Of a DNA stretch of 64,000 nt, positions 8,290-17,586 are shown in pieces (within the stretch, counting starts at the first letter, position 1; each line of letters opens with the position of its first letter). A program made the translations under genes and the position numbers. The notes beneath the pieces are model-generated. The model was given only the letters and a program-made list of their open reading frames with translations, was not told where the DNA came from and did no database searches. The DNA comes from Galbibacter sp048266365. GTDB lineage: Bacteria > Bacteroidota > Bacteroidia > Flavobacteriales > Flavobacteriaceae. The DNA is taken from assembly GCF_048266365.1 (NCBI RefSeq), contig NZ_JBLWZP010000003.1, positions 186,001-250,000 of the forward strand, given 5' to 3'.

Positions 8290-10008
8290 TTATTTTTTAT
8301 ACGTATTCAAACCCTTTGACTGTTTAGCCAAGGTATCTTCATTGTTTTTCAAATCGCTCCAGTCGACTTTCTTATTCGGATCTATACCATTGATGTAATA
8401 CTCAATTTGAGTATAACCATCCTTACCGTGAGGGTAAGAATGTGCATCTGTTGGATCGTTAGGGTCGAGGTTGAATTTCTTCTCATAACCATCTGGCATA
8501 CCATCACCATCAGAATCTGTATAAGGTTTTCCTTTATACTCCGGATATCCGCCCACCTGAGAAATGTCGGTGATAATACCGCGCTTATATGAATCAGGTG
8601 CTAGACGTCTGTGTTTAAATTGGTAAAAAGAATCCGGATCCAGTCCTTTTTCATAAATAGCTTTTCCCGTTTTCACTGTTTTAATAATTCTAACATCAAC
8701 AGGGTCTCTCTTTGGGAGTGTTGCGCCAGCGTTTTCCAACACAAAATTATAGGCCTGTTTTGTTGGCATGATTTTAAACCAAGGTCTTGGAAATTCATCA
8801 GTTGCTTTGATATACGGAAAATAAACTTTAGCCTCTTCATAGGTCATAAGTTCGCCATCCTTACCTTCAATCTGAACACCTCCATTCCAGTTATCTGAGC
8901 TTACTTTCGGAAATCCTTCAACAATATTTCCCTTTACGTAAGCCCTTCCAAAAATTAAAGTATCTAAATCGCTAAGCCCGGCCTCCGGCTTTAAAATACG
9001 ATGAGCTACCGGTCGATCTTTGGAAGTAATTGGTCCGGGTTTGTAATAATTGTTGATTATATTAAACTTCGCCTTATAATCTCCACCATCAGTGGTTCTA
9101 TGACTCCAGTTAAAGACAACATTATTGGCAAAGTTGAAAATGCCATTCCATCCAATGGATGGATTACGTCCGGCATTACTAGCCCACAGATTCCTCATAA
9201 AGGAACAATTTTCGCCACCCAGTGTACTTCCTAAAGAGTGGTTATAGGTATCCAAATCCTCAGAAAAAATACTATTTTGAATGGTAACATTAACCGTTCC
9301 TAATTTTTCTTCTTTATAATCACCACCGGGGCTGTACATATGTCGGTAAATCGACATATTTTCATCCAAACCCCAACTGGCTGAGACGTGGTCAATCATG
9401 ATGTTTCCAACCGGGTTTCCTCCAATAGCATCATCCCGTCTTCCTACAAATGTCTCTCCTCTTCGAAAACGCATATGACGAATCACCACATCATGGGTGT
9501 TGATCCATACGGTTTCACCACCTACGACAACACCATCACCAGGTGCAGTTTGCCCCGCAATAGTTACATAAGGTGCTCTGATAATCAGCGGAGATTTCAA
9601 TTCTATTTTTCCGGCAACGTTGAAAACAACAATTCTGGCTCCGCCTGTTTCTAGTGCCTCTCTTAGGGTTCCGGGTCCTTTATCTGCCAAGCTGGTCACC
9701 GTAATTACTTTACCGCCACGACCGCCAAAGCTATACATACCGCCACCCTGAGCACCGGGAAAAGATGGAATTTCAGCTTGAGGTAAATCTATGGGTCTAA
9801 AAGCCCATGGCACATAAGGTTTTCCTTCTCTTGCCTCTTTGCGAACAATCTTTACGGCATGCTGCCATACGCTGTCTGAATGCCTTTCAGCACCCTGGAT
9901 TATAGCCTTTTCTTTTGCCTTATCGGCATCTGTAAGCTTCGGGTACTGTCCGTAAGAATGAACACTTACTAGTGTTAAAATAAAAAATATTAATACTTTA
10001 TGATTCAT
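8290..10008 (-). CDS. PL1 pectate lyase with C-terminal calcium-binding repeat (paralogue C)
   Basis: A 572-residue secreted PL1 protein and the first lyase after susD1. Signal peptide MNHKVLIFFILTLVSVHSYG. It has the same landmarks as its two paralogues: SFPGAQGGGMYSFGGRGGKV, TIAGQTAPGDGVVVGGET, IDHVSASWGLDENMSIYRH, a NAGRNPSIGWNG segment carrying the probable catalytic Arg, and the C-terminal DSDGDGMPDGYEKKFNLDP repeat. The C-terminal repeat is more diverged (DAHSYPHGKDGYTQIEYY), so this copy probably split off before paralogues A and B. It lies 65 bp downstream of susD1 and so should be co-transcribed with the importer. Substrate is pectate or low-methyl homogalacturonan by family knowledge; the exact structure is unknown. 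Confidence 0.92.
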   Translation of the reverse strand: MNHKVLIFFILTLVSVHSYGQYPKLTDADKAKEKAIIQGAERHSDSVWQHAVKIVRKEAREGKPYVPWAFRPIDLPQAEIPSFPGAQGGGMYSFGGRGGKVITVTSLADKGPGTLREALETGGARIVVFNVAGKIELKSPLIIRAPYVTIAGQTAPGDGVVVGGETVWINTHDVVIRHMRFRRGETFVGRRDDAIGGNPVGNIMIDHVSASWGLDENMSIYRHMYSPGGDYKEEKLGTVNVTIQNSIFSEDLDTYNHSLGSTLGGENCSFMRNLWASNAGRNPSIGWNGIFNFANNVVFNWSHRTTDGGDYKAKFNIINNYYKPGPITSKDRPVAHRILKPEAGLSDLDTLIFGRAYVKGNIVEGFPKVSSDNWNGGVQIEGKDGELMTYEEAKVYFPYIKATDEFPRPWFKIMPTKQAYNFVLENAGATLPKRDPVDVRIIKTVKTGKAIYEKGLDPDSFYQFKHRRLAPDSYKRGIITDISQVGGYPEYKGKPYTDSDGDGMPDGYEKKFNLDPNDPTDAHSYPHGKDGYTQIEYYINGIDPNKKVDWSDLKNNEDTLAKQSKGLNTYKK

Positions 10009-10073
10009 TGTACTATACGTTAAAAAATTTAAATGAGCCGTAGACTATAAAAGATCACAGCTCACCATTTGCG

Positions 10074-12056
10074 TTAATTATTATAATCTAGTTCTCCGGA
10101 TAACGGGTTATAACTTCCACCCCAACCTTCGGTTTGTTCTAAATATGGTGCACTATCCATAACATCTTGTGGGAACCCGTAGAAATAGTACTCATTATAC
10201 CATTGAAACTGAAAATCTTCAGGATCCAAATCATCTTTAACTCTGATTTCAAAATAGTTTTCATAAAGGTAATCTACGTACTCCTCATGGGTAGTAATAC
10301 CTTCGGGATAGGTTTCTGGTTCTCTATCAATAATTGGTGCTTGTTCGCCGCTATTCAAAAAAGGGTCTTGATCACCGACATAAGGTTGGCCTGTTTCGTC
10401 TAAGGCCACATAAACAATTCCCTGTCTTCGTGTCCCGCTTATAGGTTCCAATCCAAGGCGACTCACTGTACCGTAATCATCGTTAAACAACATCCATCGT
10501 CTAAGATCATCATGGCGTTTTCCTTCATAGGCGAACTCCACAGCTCTTTCATTTAGAATGGCCCCAAACATGGCATCCCTTCCATTGACATCCCCAAGAC
10601 CATAACTACCATCCGTGTTTTCAACACCGGCTCTTTCGCGAATTTGAATCAAAATTTGCTTGGCTTCTCCCATTTGACCAATTCCTGTGGCAGCTTCCGC
10701 AATATTCATCAGAACCTCAGTAAATCTAAGCTCCATCCAATCCGTACCGCTTCTGGAAAAATTATCATCGCTGGAAGCATTTGGATCTGTCCATTTCTTA
10801 ATATAAATCCCTGCAGGCTTATTATTTTCACCTGTAACTTCTTCAGGGATATTCGCACCGGTATTTCCAGCGTCGGAATACCATCTGTACTCCCATTGTA
10901 CAAAATCTTCGTCCTCAGCAAAAGGCCATTTAGCACCATTGTACACAAAGGTGGCATAAAATCTAGGATCTCTGTTTTTGTAAAAAGTTTGTAAATCATA
11001 ATCGTAGGTGGTAGACTCTCCTATTGGTTTACCATCGGCCATTGGAAATAAATCCATGGTATTTTTGGTCGGTATTAAGTTTGGACTTCCACCTGCATCC
11101 GCAGATCGAGAGTTTGGCTCCATACCATTATAAAAATCCAAATCCTCAGTAGTTACTGAGTTATAACCGTAGACAAAAACAGCCTCAGGATTTCCGACCT
11201 CTGTAAGCCACATTTCATCCCATGGACCTGTCCACATTCCAAATCCGTTTTGTTCTAAAATTTCTCTAGCCTCTACGTTCGCATCATAGGCCAATTGCCA
11301 ACGAGCCTGATCATCACTGCGATTAAATTGCGGACTCGCCCACAACAGAAGTGCCTGGCCTTTAAAGGCTGCAGCAGCTCCACTGGTAACTCGTCCCCAC
11401 TGATCATCCGGCCAACGCCCCGGTAAAAGTTCTATGGCCTTATCAAAATCAGACAATGCCTGAGCCAAAGTCTCCGCAGAAGTACTTCTTGGAATCTGAG
11501 TATCGGTTCCTCCCACAATAGGATTCAACGCCTTTAGAGCAATTGGAACCCCACCGTAAAAACGCATAAGATCCATATACTGCCAACCTCTCCAAAAAAA
11601 CATCTGTCCTTTAAGAAGTGCTTTGTCCTGATCACTGATTCCATCATGCAGTTCAATATTCTCCAAGAACATATTGATGGACTTTAGGCGGGTATATGTA
11701 TAATTTCTATTACTGGTACTCAATCGTTCTCCAATATACTCCATAGCGTGATTTTGAGTGGGAGAAATTTGCGCCCACTCCTGGTTCCATCGGGTTCTTC
11801 CAGGAGCCTCATCACTAGTCTTCACGAGATCATTAGCTCTGGCAAGATCCCACCAGGCAGGAGCATTTCCCCCACCCGGGAAAAACTGGCGGTAGATATA
11901 ATCTACGTATGCCTGGGCTGTTTGCATATTTTCAAAGGTTTCTTCATTCATTCCGGAAAAATCCTTCTTTTCTTCGAGAAAATCGTCACTACAGCTAAGT
12001 ACCGCGAGTGAGAGTACTGCACATAAAACAATTTTCGTTCTTACAATTATTTTCAT
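10074..12056 (-). CDS. susD: SusD/RagB-type glycan-binding lipoprotein (pair 1)
   Basis: A 660-residue SusD-family outer-membrane lipoprotein. Signal peptide and lipobox give LAVLSC at Cys22, followed by SDDFLEEK, the typical start of flavobacterial SusD proteins. Family features seen: a helical TPR-like N-terminal half (RLKSINMFLENIELHDG, then KGQMFFWRGWQYMDLMRFYGGVP), and a C-terminal stretch AILNERAVEFAYEGKRHDDLRRW shared by SusD and RagB. It sits on the lid of the partner TonB receptor and captures oligosaccharides. Start 12056 leaves 16 bp after the susC stop; an in-frame alternative start at 12086 would overlap susC. Substrate specificity cannot be read from sequence but should be pectic, given the PL1 genes that follow. 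Confidence 0.95.
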   Translation of the reverse strand: MKIIVRTKIVLCAVLSLAVLSCSDDFLEEKKDFSGMNEETFENMQTAQAYVDYIYRQFFPGGGNAPAWWDLARANDLVKTSDEAPGRTRWNQEWAQISPTQNHAMEYIGERLSTSNRNYTYTRLKSINMFLENIELHDGISDQDKALLKGQMFFWRGWQYMDLMRFYGGVPIALKALNPIVGGTDTQIPRSTSAETLAQALSDFDKAIELLPGRWPDDQWGRVTSGAAAAFKGQALLLWASPQFNRSDDQARWQLAYDANVEAREILEQNGFGMWTGPWDEMWLTEVGNPEAVFVYGYNSVTTEDLDFYNGMEPNSRSADAGGSPNLIPTKNTMDLFPMADGKPIGESTTYDYDLQTFYKNRDPRFYATFVYNGAKWPFAEDEDFVQWEYRWYSDAGNTGANIPEEVTGENNKPAGIYIKKWTDPNASSDDNFSRSGTDWMELRFTEVLMNIAEAATGIGQMGEAKQILIQIRERAGVENTDGSYGLGDVNGRDAMFGAILNERAVEFAYEGKRHDDLRRWMLFNDDYGTVSRLGLEPISGTRRQGIVYVALDETGQPYVGDQDPFLNSGEQAPIIDREPETYPEGITTHEEYVDYLYENYFEIRVKDDLDPEDFQFQWYNEYYFYGFPQDVMDSAPYLEQTEGWGGSYNPLSGELDYNN

Positions 12057-12072
12057 GTTCTGTTTTTTTGAA

Positions 12073-15000
12073 TTAAAAAGTAACATTTAGACCTAAAGAG
12101 AAGGTTCTCAATACCGGATAAGCATCCCAGGCACCCAATGAATTTATGTAATCATTAGGATTGTAAAGATTCAACGGATTTACACCTGTAAATGTCAAAT
12201 TGAGGTTTTCAAAACCAATTTTTTCACTGACCTCACTAGGTAAACTATACGCTAGGGTAAAGTTACGAACTGCCATACTAAAGGAATTCTGTTCCCAGTA
12301 TTTCGATCTTACAAAATTGATATCACCAAAAGCCGGGTTTGGCATACTGCCACCAGGGTTAATTGTCGGCTCATAGATATCATTCCAATCGCGGGGTAAG
12401 TTTTCAAAATTACTAGCGATATTCCCATCCAAGTCGTATTTAGCAGAGTATTCACTCCATCCTCCAAAAGAACCTGCGATTACGGCACTAAAACTCAATC
12501 CTTTCCAACCAAATTTCAAGGTCGTTCCAAAACCATAGTGATTGGCCTCTTTATCGGCAAGTTGAATTTGGTCATTCTCATCAATAATTCCATCCGGAGC
12601 AGCAAATTCACCATTTCCGAGATACTCACCACGCACATCGCGATAGTATAATGTCCCTGGTCGTAATTCATCAACCGGAGTACCAAATACCTGTTGGATA
12701 TTGTATTGTTCAACGTAATTATTAATATCTTCCTGAGACTTAAACATTCCCATATAATCATAACCATAAACTCCAAAATCGCTGGATCCTCCAGGTTTTG
12801 CAAACCATGGCTTTAAGATATCTTCATCGTTAAAGTTAGAAACTTTGACCTTGTTATCATACCAGGAGAAACGGGCATCGATTCCATAGCTAAAATCCTT
12901 CCCGATATTGTCATTCCATCCAACAGCAACCTCATAACCGAAGAAGTCTATTTCTGCAAAGTTTTCCGCAGCCAAAGTCCCACCAACTGTAAAGGGTACA
13001 TTACCTATACGCTCCAACAAAATGCCAGTCCCTTTGTTATAGAAACCTTCCACGGTTGTGGATAGGCGATCATTCAAAAACCGAGCATCAATACCCAGGT
13101 TGTTTTTAAAATCATCACTCCAGGTCGCCGCTCTGTTAGGAGAAGATTCCGCCTTAACCCCAATGGATACAGGCGCATTTCCTCCAAAGACCACTCCATT
13201 ACCGTATTGATACGTATAGCGCTGTCTCCACAGCCATGGCCTAGTATCATCCTTACCTAATAATCCTAGGGAATAACGAATTTTCAAAAAGTCTATCCAG
13301 TCGGCATTAAAGAAATTTTCTTTTGAAACTACCCAACCAGCGGAGAAGGAATAGAAATCTCCCCAATAATTTTCAGGGGCAAATTTAGTTGAAGCATCTG
13401 AACGGTATAAAAATTCAAAAAGATACTTATCATCATAATGGTAGTTCATACGACCTACATAGGACAAAGAACCGGCTTCATTAGTAAAATCCCTTACGCT
13501 GGCTTCTCCAAATGCTGTTCTGAAGGTACCGTTAGAATCCTGTAATGGATCATCAACGGCAGCATCTTCCTGAAAACTTTCCGATTCCGATTTTTCAACC
13601 GTAAAAAGTGCACTCACACCATGCTTCCCAAATTGATTTGAGTATGACATGGTTCCATTGAGCTGCTGCAGCATCGAGGTAACATTTGATTTTCTAATCT
13701 CATTCCCATTTTCAAAGCTGCGCGGCTCTCCTACAGTTCCCTCGGCATAAATGTGTTCATTATCACCGCCTCTGTTGATAATATTATACAAGTCGTAAAA
13801 AGTTCCTAAACGGTGATTTCTGGAATGCCCCATACTACGCGCATAACTTCCGCTTAATTTTAAGCCCTTAACAAAAGGCAGTTCGTATTCAGTATTAATA
13901 TTGACTCGCATATCGTTAGACCGTGTGCTGGATTTATTGGCTAAACGTTGGATTTCAAAGAAATGGTAGGCCTGGTTGTTTCCGGCATTTGGAAGCTTGA
14001 CCGGATATCCATCCACATATGGAGGGAGGTACGGTGGAGCCATGAGTAATTTTTTATAATCATTTTCTTCATTTTCCCCACCAATTTTACTAAACACCTT
14101 ATCTTGCTCGGTGAAGTTACCCGAGAGTTGCAAACCTACTTTAAGTCCTTTTGCAACTTCCACGTCTGTACCTGCTCTAAAGGTGAATTTATCATAATCT
14201 ATAGGCCCAAGGTTTCCATCTTGTGTATAATAGGACACCCCACTAAAATAGGTGACACGATCTGTACCTCCACTGACATTTAAGGTATAACGCTGTGTGG
14301 TCGAACTTGACCATGCCTGATCTAACCAGTCATAGGAGTTATTTCTAAAATAATTTAACTCATCCTGCGAAAAGAATCGTTCTTTGTCACTAATGTCTTC
14401 CCTATAACCATTGGGACCGTTCATGATGTTGTAGTATTGTGCATACTCAAAAGCATCCATCATTTCAACGCGATACTGCTCATCATTTATACCTGAGGTT
14501 CCGGAAAACCTGAATACTGGTTTACCGACCCTACCTCTTTTGGTGGTTACCACAACCACACCGTTAGATGCTCTGGAACCGTAAATGGCAGCAGCAGCAT
14601 CTTTTAAGATAGAAATGCTTTTAACCTCAGAGGCGTCAAGACTGTTAAAATATTGACTGTCATTTTTACCTTGAGCATCCAACTGAACCACACCGTCTAT
14701 AACGTAGAGTGGCTGAAGGTTTCCCCCATCTTTTGATAGTGTCATGGGGTTACGAATGGTCAATTGTGCTTTAGAGCCCGGTCTGGTGTTACCACCAGAG
14801 ACATTCAACCCCAAAACTCTCCCGGCCATAGCCGTCCCCAAATCACCTACCGGCAACTGGTCAATCTCTTCCATATCTACGGTTTCCACCGCTGCAGTAA
14901 GATGCTCTCGTTTTTGTGTTCCATAGCCTACAACCACTACATCCTCTAACTGTTGGCTATCCATCACCAAGGTAAGGTCAATATTAGACTCACCGCCTAC

Positions 15001-15264
15001 ATAACGTTCCTCAGTCTTAAAACCAATAAAGGACAGCACCAGGGTATCTTTTCCATAAGCTCTGATAGAATACCTTCCTTCTAAATCAGTGGCTACCCCG
15101 TTGTTACTTCCTTTCACAATCACATTAACTCCCGGAATTGGTATCCCCTGCTCATCAACTACTACCCCAGTGATCGTTCTTTGATCCGTGAGGTCTTGTG
15201 CATAAGTTGTAACTGATACAAATACAGCCAAAAATAATGTACATACCTTTTTAATTGTTCTCAT
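12073..15264 (-). CDS. susC: SusC/RagA-type TonB-dependent receptor (pair 1)
   Basis: A 1063-residue outer-membrane importer. Domains in order: signal peptide (1-22, ending TTYA); a carboxypeptidase-D-regulatory-like domain at about 28-110 (TITGVVVDEQGIPIPGVNVI); a plug domain starting near EDVVVVGYGTQKREHL; then a 22-strand barrel ending in the aromatic C-terminal SLGLNVTF. It takes up oligosaccharides in a TonB-driven way together with susD1. It heads the left operon. A 284-bp region upstream carries a conserved promoter element shared with susC2. I see no extra N-terminal signalling (STN) domain, so it is not an anti-sigma-linked receptor. Confidence 0.96.
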   Translation of the reverse strand: MRTIKKVCTLFLAVFVSVTTYAQDLTDQRTITGVVVDEQGIPIPGVNVIVKGSNNGVATDLEGRYSIRAYGKDTLVLSFIGFKTEERYVGGESNIDLTLVMDSQQLEDVVVVGYGTQKREHLTAAVETVDMEEIDQLPVGDLGTAMAGRVLGLNVSGGNTRPGSKAQLTIRNPMTLSKDGGNLQPLYVIDGVVQLDAQGKNDSQYFNSLDASEVKSISILKDAAAAIYGSRASNGVVVVTTKRGRVGKPVFRFSGTSGINDEQYRVEMMDAFEYAQYYNIMNGPNGYREDISDKERFFSQDELNYFRNNSYDWLDQAWSSSTTQRYTLNVSGGTDRVTYFSGVSYYTQDGNLGPIDYDKFTFRAGTDVEVAKGLKVGLQLSGNFTEQDKVFSKIGGENEENDYKKLLMAPPYLPPYVDGYPVKLPNAGNNQAYHFFEIQRLANKSSTRSNDMRVNINTEYELPFVKGLKLSGSYARSMGHSRNHRLGTFYDLYNIINRGGDNEHIYAEGTVGEPRSFENGNEIRKSNVTSMLQQLNGTMSYSNQFGKHGVSALFTVEKSESESFQEDAAVDDPLQDSNGTFRTAFGEASVRDFTNEAGSLSYVGRMNYHYDDKYLFEFLYRSDASTKFAPENYWGDFYSFSAGWVVSKENFFNADWIDFLKIRYSLGLLGKDDTRPWLWRQRYTYQYGNGVVFGGNAPVSIGVKAESSPNRAATWSDDFKNNLGIDARFLNDRLSTTVEGFYNKGTGILLERIGNVPFTVGGTLAAENFAEIDFFGYEVAVGWNDNIGKDFSYGIDARFSWYDNKVKVSNFNDEDILKPWFAKPGGSSDFGVYGYDYMGMFKSQEDINNYVEQYNIQQVFGTPVDELRPGTLYYRDVRGEYLGNGEFAAPDGIIDENDQIQLADKEANHYGFGTTLKFGWKGLSFSAVIAGSFGGWSEYSAKYDLDGNIASNFENLPRDWNDIYEPTINPGGSMPNPAFGDINFVRSKYWEQNSFSMAVRNFTLAYSLPSEVSEKIGFENLNLTFTGVNPLNLYNPNDYINSLGAWDAYPVLRTFSLGLNVTF

Positions 15265-15436
15265 AGGTATTTTGACTTTAATTAATAATTAGTTCATTTC
15301 ATTTTGATTCATTGATACCCAATAACTTGCAAACCCCTTATTTCAATCGATTTCGTTAAAAAGAAACGCCATTCCATGAAATCATTAGTTTACCCAGCAA
15401 ATTAAATTGTTCGCTATGTTCAAATAGGTATCAGGC

Positions 15437-15477
15437 CAAATATATCTATATCCAATAATGCTTCTATCCTGTACTAT
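15437..15477 (-). promoter_or_regulatory. Candidate susC1 promoter: TAnnTTTG -7 box plus shared upstream element
   Basis: On the minus strand, TATATTTG (15437-15444) fits the Bacteroidetes -7 consensus TAnnTTTG and would start transcription near 15430, giving a leader of about 165 nt. There is no good -33 TTTG. Instead ATAGTACAGGA lies at 15467-15477, with exactly 22 bp between it and the -7 box. The same 11 bases at the same spacing occur upstream of susC2. This suggests an activator site replacing the -33 contact. The region 15265-15548 holds nothing else I recognise. Confidence 0.55.
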
Positions 15478-15548
15478 ACCACTTTGTTTAATTTTAAGTT
15501 AAGAAAACAATAATTGATGCGATATTTTAGAGATTTTTTATGTAAATC

Positions 15549-17573
15549 CTAAAAGGATAACCAAACTGACATTTCTTTGGCATCCCTGTTACCCCAGGCA
15601 AAATAAGGGATAAGATCAACCTGGTAGTTCTTTGTTGAGCCTGTGTTTAGCGGTCGGTATAATTGATGCTCCCATGAGGAACTATTTTTAACTTTAACAT
15701 TTGCCCTTAGTGCAGTGAGTGTTCTACCTTTGATGGTGAGGGTTTCTGGTGTAAAACCGGCTTCCACATCTAAAACCACCTCATTGATACTCACATCTTC
15801 AGGTAAAGATTCCGACTCCAAACAATACACCAGCGGACCGCGTTTTACGGTAACCTGATTTTTCGTTGCCTCAACCAAGGGATTGGCTTGCATAAGTTCA
15901 ACTGGCATTGGAAGATCCAAGGTTATCACATCACCCTTTTTCCATAAGCGCTCCAGAGCTAGGTAGGTGCCTGGCTTACCCGAGGTACTAACCTGCTTAC
16001 CATTGACCGAAACACTTGAACTTTGACTCCAACCAGGTATTCTTAGAAACATCTCAAAGGTATTCTTTGGCGCCTTGTCGATAATTATCTTAACAGCTCC
16101 GTCCCAAGGATAATTGCTTACTTGATGAAGCTTTATGGTTTTGCCGTCAGCCATTTTTGTTTCCAGGGCATTGCTTCCGTAAAGGTTCACATATAAACCA
16201 TCATCTGAAAGGCTGTAGGCATAATTTTGAACCTGCGCCAGGGTACGAGTAACATTCGGCGGACAACAATTTGACAAGGCGATATAGCCTTTTCTTTGAT
16301 GCCCCCATCGCTGCTCAAAAGGTAAATATTCCGATACGTTCAGGGGGTTGTTGTACAAAAACTTATTTCCTTCTAAATTCATTCCGGAGAGTACACTATT
16401 GTATAGGGTTAATTCTAAGACATCAGCATATTTGGCATCGCCGGAGATTTGCAACATTCTCCAGTTCCAAAGAACATTTCCAATATTGGCACAGGTTTCC
16501 GTGTGCGCAGTGGCATTGGGAAGTTGATAAGGTCTTCCATAGGCCTGATGAATTTTTTGCACTACCGAAGGATCATAGGAAGTACCATCCGGGGAAACCC
16601 CGTCATAGAGCGATCCACACCCACCGGTGATATACATTTTACGATAAACCACATCTTCCCAAATCGATTCTAAATTCTGGAGCAACTTATCCTCTCCAGT
16701 TTCCGCATAAAGATCTGCTATACCGGCATAGAGGTAATTTGCACGTACGGCATGTCCCATGGCGGTGGTTTGATCGCGAAAAGGGATTCGATCCTGATTG
16801 TCATCGGTTCCGTCAGCAGTAGTTCCTCTGATATCAATTAAATGATTTGCAAGTTCCAAATACTTAGGATCCCCGGTAGTTCTGTACATCTCCACTACTC
16901 CCATGTAATGTGAGGGGCAAATCGCGTTTCTGGCCAGATCCGGAGAAGCCTTTTGGTAAAAATCGTATAGATAATCCGCCACTCCAATAGCGACGTTTAA
17001 AAAGTTATCCTTAGCCGTGGCTCTGTGGTGAATACTTGCAGCAGTCATCAGATGACCCATGTTGTATTTTTCAAACCCCAATTGCTTTTTAAGTTCCTCT
17101 GGACCTAATGTTCCCCAACGTTCCTCTATCAAAACAGGTGTATGGATATAACCGTCATCTCTTTGTGTTTTGGCTATCATTGCAATAGCTTCATCCATCT
17201 GTTTATCCAGCTTTTTATCTTTGGTGGTCGCATACACCGAGGCCATGCCCTCCATTATTTTATAAAAATCCCCATCGTGAAATGAAGGTCCATCATGAGT
17301 CCCCTTCATATTTCCGGCCGCAATTTCAAAATTGCGATAGGCATGAGTCACCTCCGCATCGTGATAAAGCCCCCACATAAATGGCAGCGTAGTTTGCTTC
17401 TCAACTTCAAACTGAGTATACCAAAACCCAGCTGTCCACCGCACATCATCCAAAGCTAAACTACGCAACTTCGAATAGGGACTGTTCGCGTTGCCAACTA
17501 ATCCTTCATCCTGTGCTAAACCCAAAGTGGTGCATCCAATAAACAGTAAAACACCCAATTTATACCTTGCCAT
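15549..17573 (-). CDS. GH127/GH146-type beta-L-arabinofuranosidase (DUF1680)
   Basis: A 674-residue exported enzyme of the DUF1680 (GH127/GH146) family, which removes beta-L-arabinofuranose by a cysteine nucleophile held by zinc. Seen: signal peptide MARYKLGVLLFIGCTTLGLA; HTETCANIGNVLWNW with Glu and Cys near 358 and 360; and SNCCPPNVTRTLA with the Cys pair near 436-437. These match the family's zinc-binding Glu/Cys and nucleophile Cys. The (alpha/alpha)6 barrel is followed by beta-sandwich domains with VTVKRGPLVYCLES. Start 17573 is preferred because an ATG at 17600 would overlap the upstream gene's stop at 17587. It is the last gene of the second operon; a minus-strand promoter for susC1 follows. 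Expected substrate: arabinofuranosides of pectin side chains. Confidence 0.9.
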   Translation of the reverse strand: MARYKLGVLLFIGCTTLGLAQDEGLVGNANSPYSKLRSLALDDVRWTAGFWYTQFEVEKQTTLPFMWGLYHDAEVTHAYRNFEIAAGNMKGTHDGPSFHDGDFYKIMEGMASVYATTKDKKLDKQMDEAIAMIAKTQRDDGYIHTPVLIEERWGTLGPEELKKQLGFEKYNMGHLMTAASIHHRATAKDNFLNVAIGVADYLYDFYQKASPDLARNAICPSHYMGVVEMYRTTGDPKYLELANHLIDIRGTTADGTDDNQDRIPFRDQTTAMGHAVRANYLYAGIADLYAETGEDKLLQNLESIWEDVVYRKMYITGGCGSLYDGVSPDGTSYDPSVVQKIHQAYGRPYQLPNATAHTETCANIGNVLWNWRMLQISGDAKYADVLELTLYNSVLSGMNLEGNKFLYNNPLNVSEYLPFEQRWGHQRKGYIALSNCCPPNVTRTLAQVQNYAYSLSDDGLYVNLYGSNALETKMADGKTIKLHQVSNYPWDGAVKIIIDKAPKNTFEMFLRIPGWSQSSSVSVNGKQVSTSGKPGTYLALERLWKKGDVITLDLPMPVELMQANPLVEATKNQVTVKRGPLVYCLESESLPEDVSINEVVLDVEAGFTPETLTIKGRTLTALRANVKVKNSSSWEHQLYRPLNTGSTKNYQVDLIPYFAWGNRDAKEMSVWLSF

Positions 17574-17586
17574 ATTCTTTATAATT

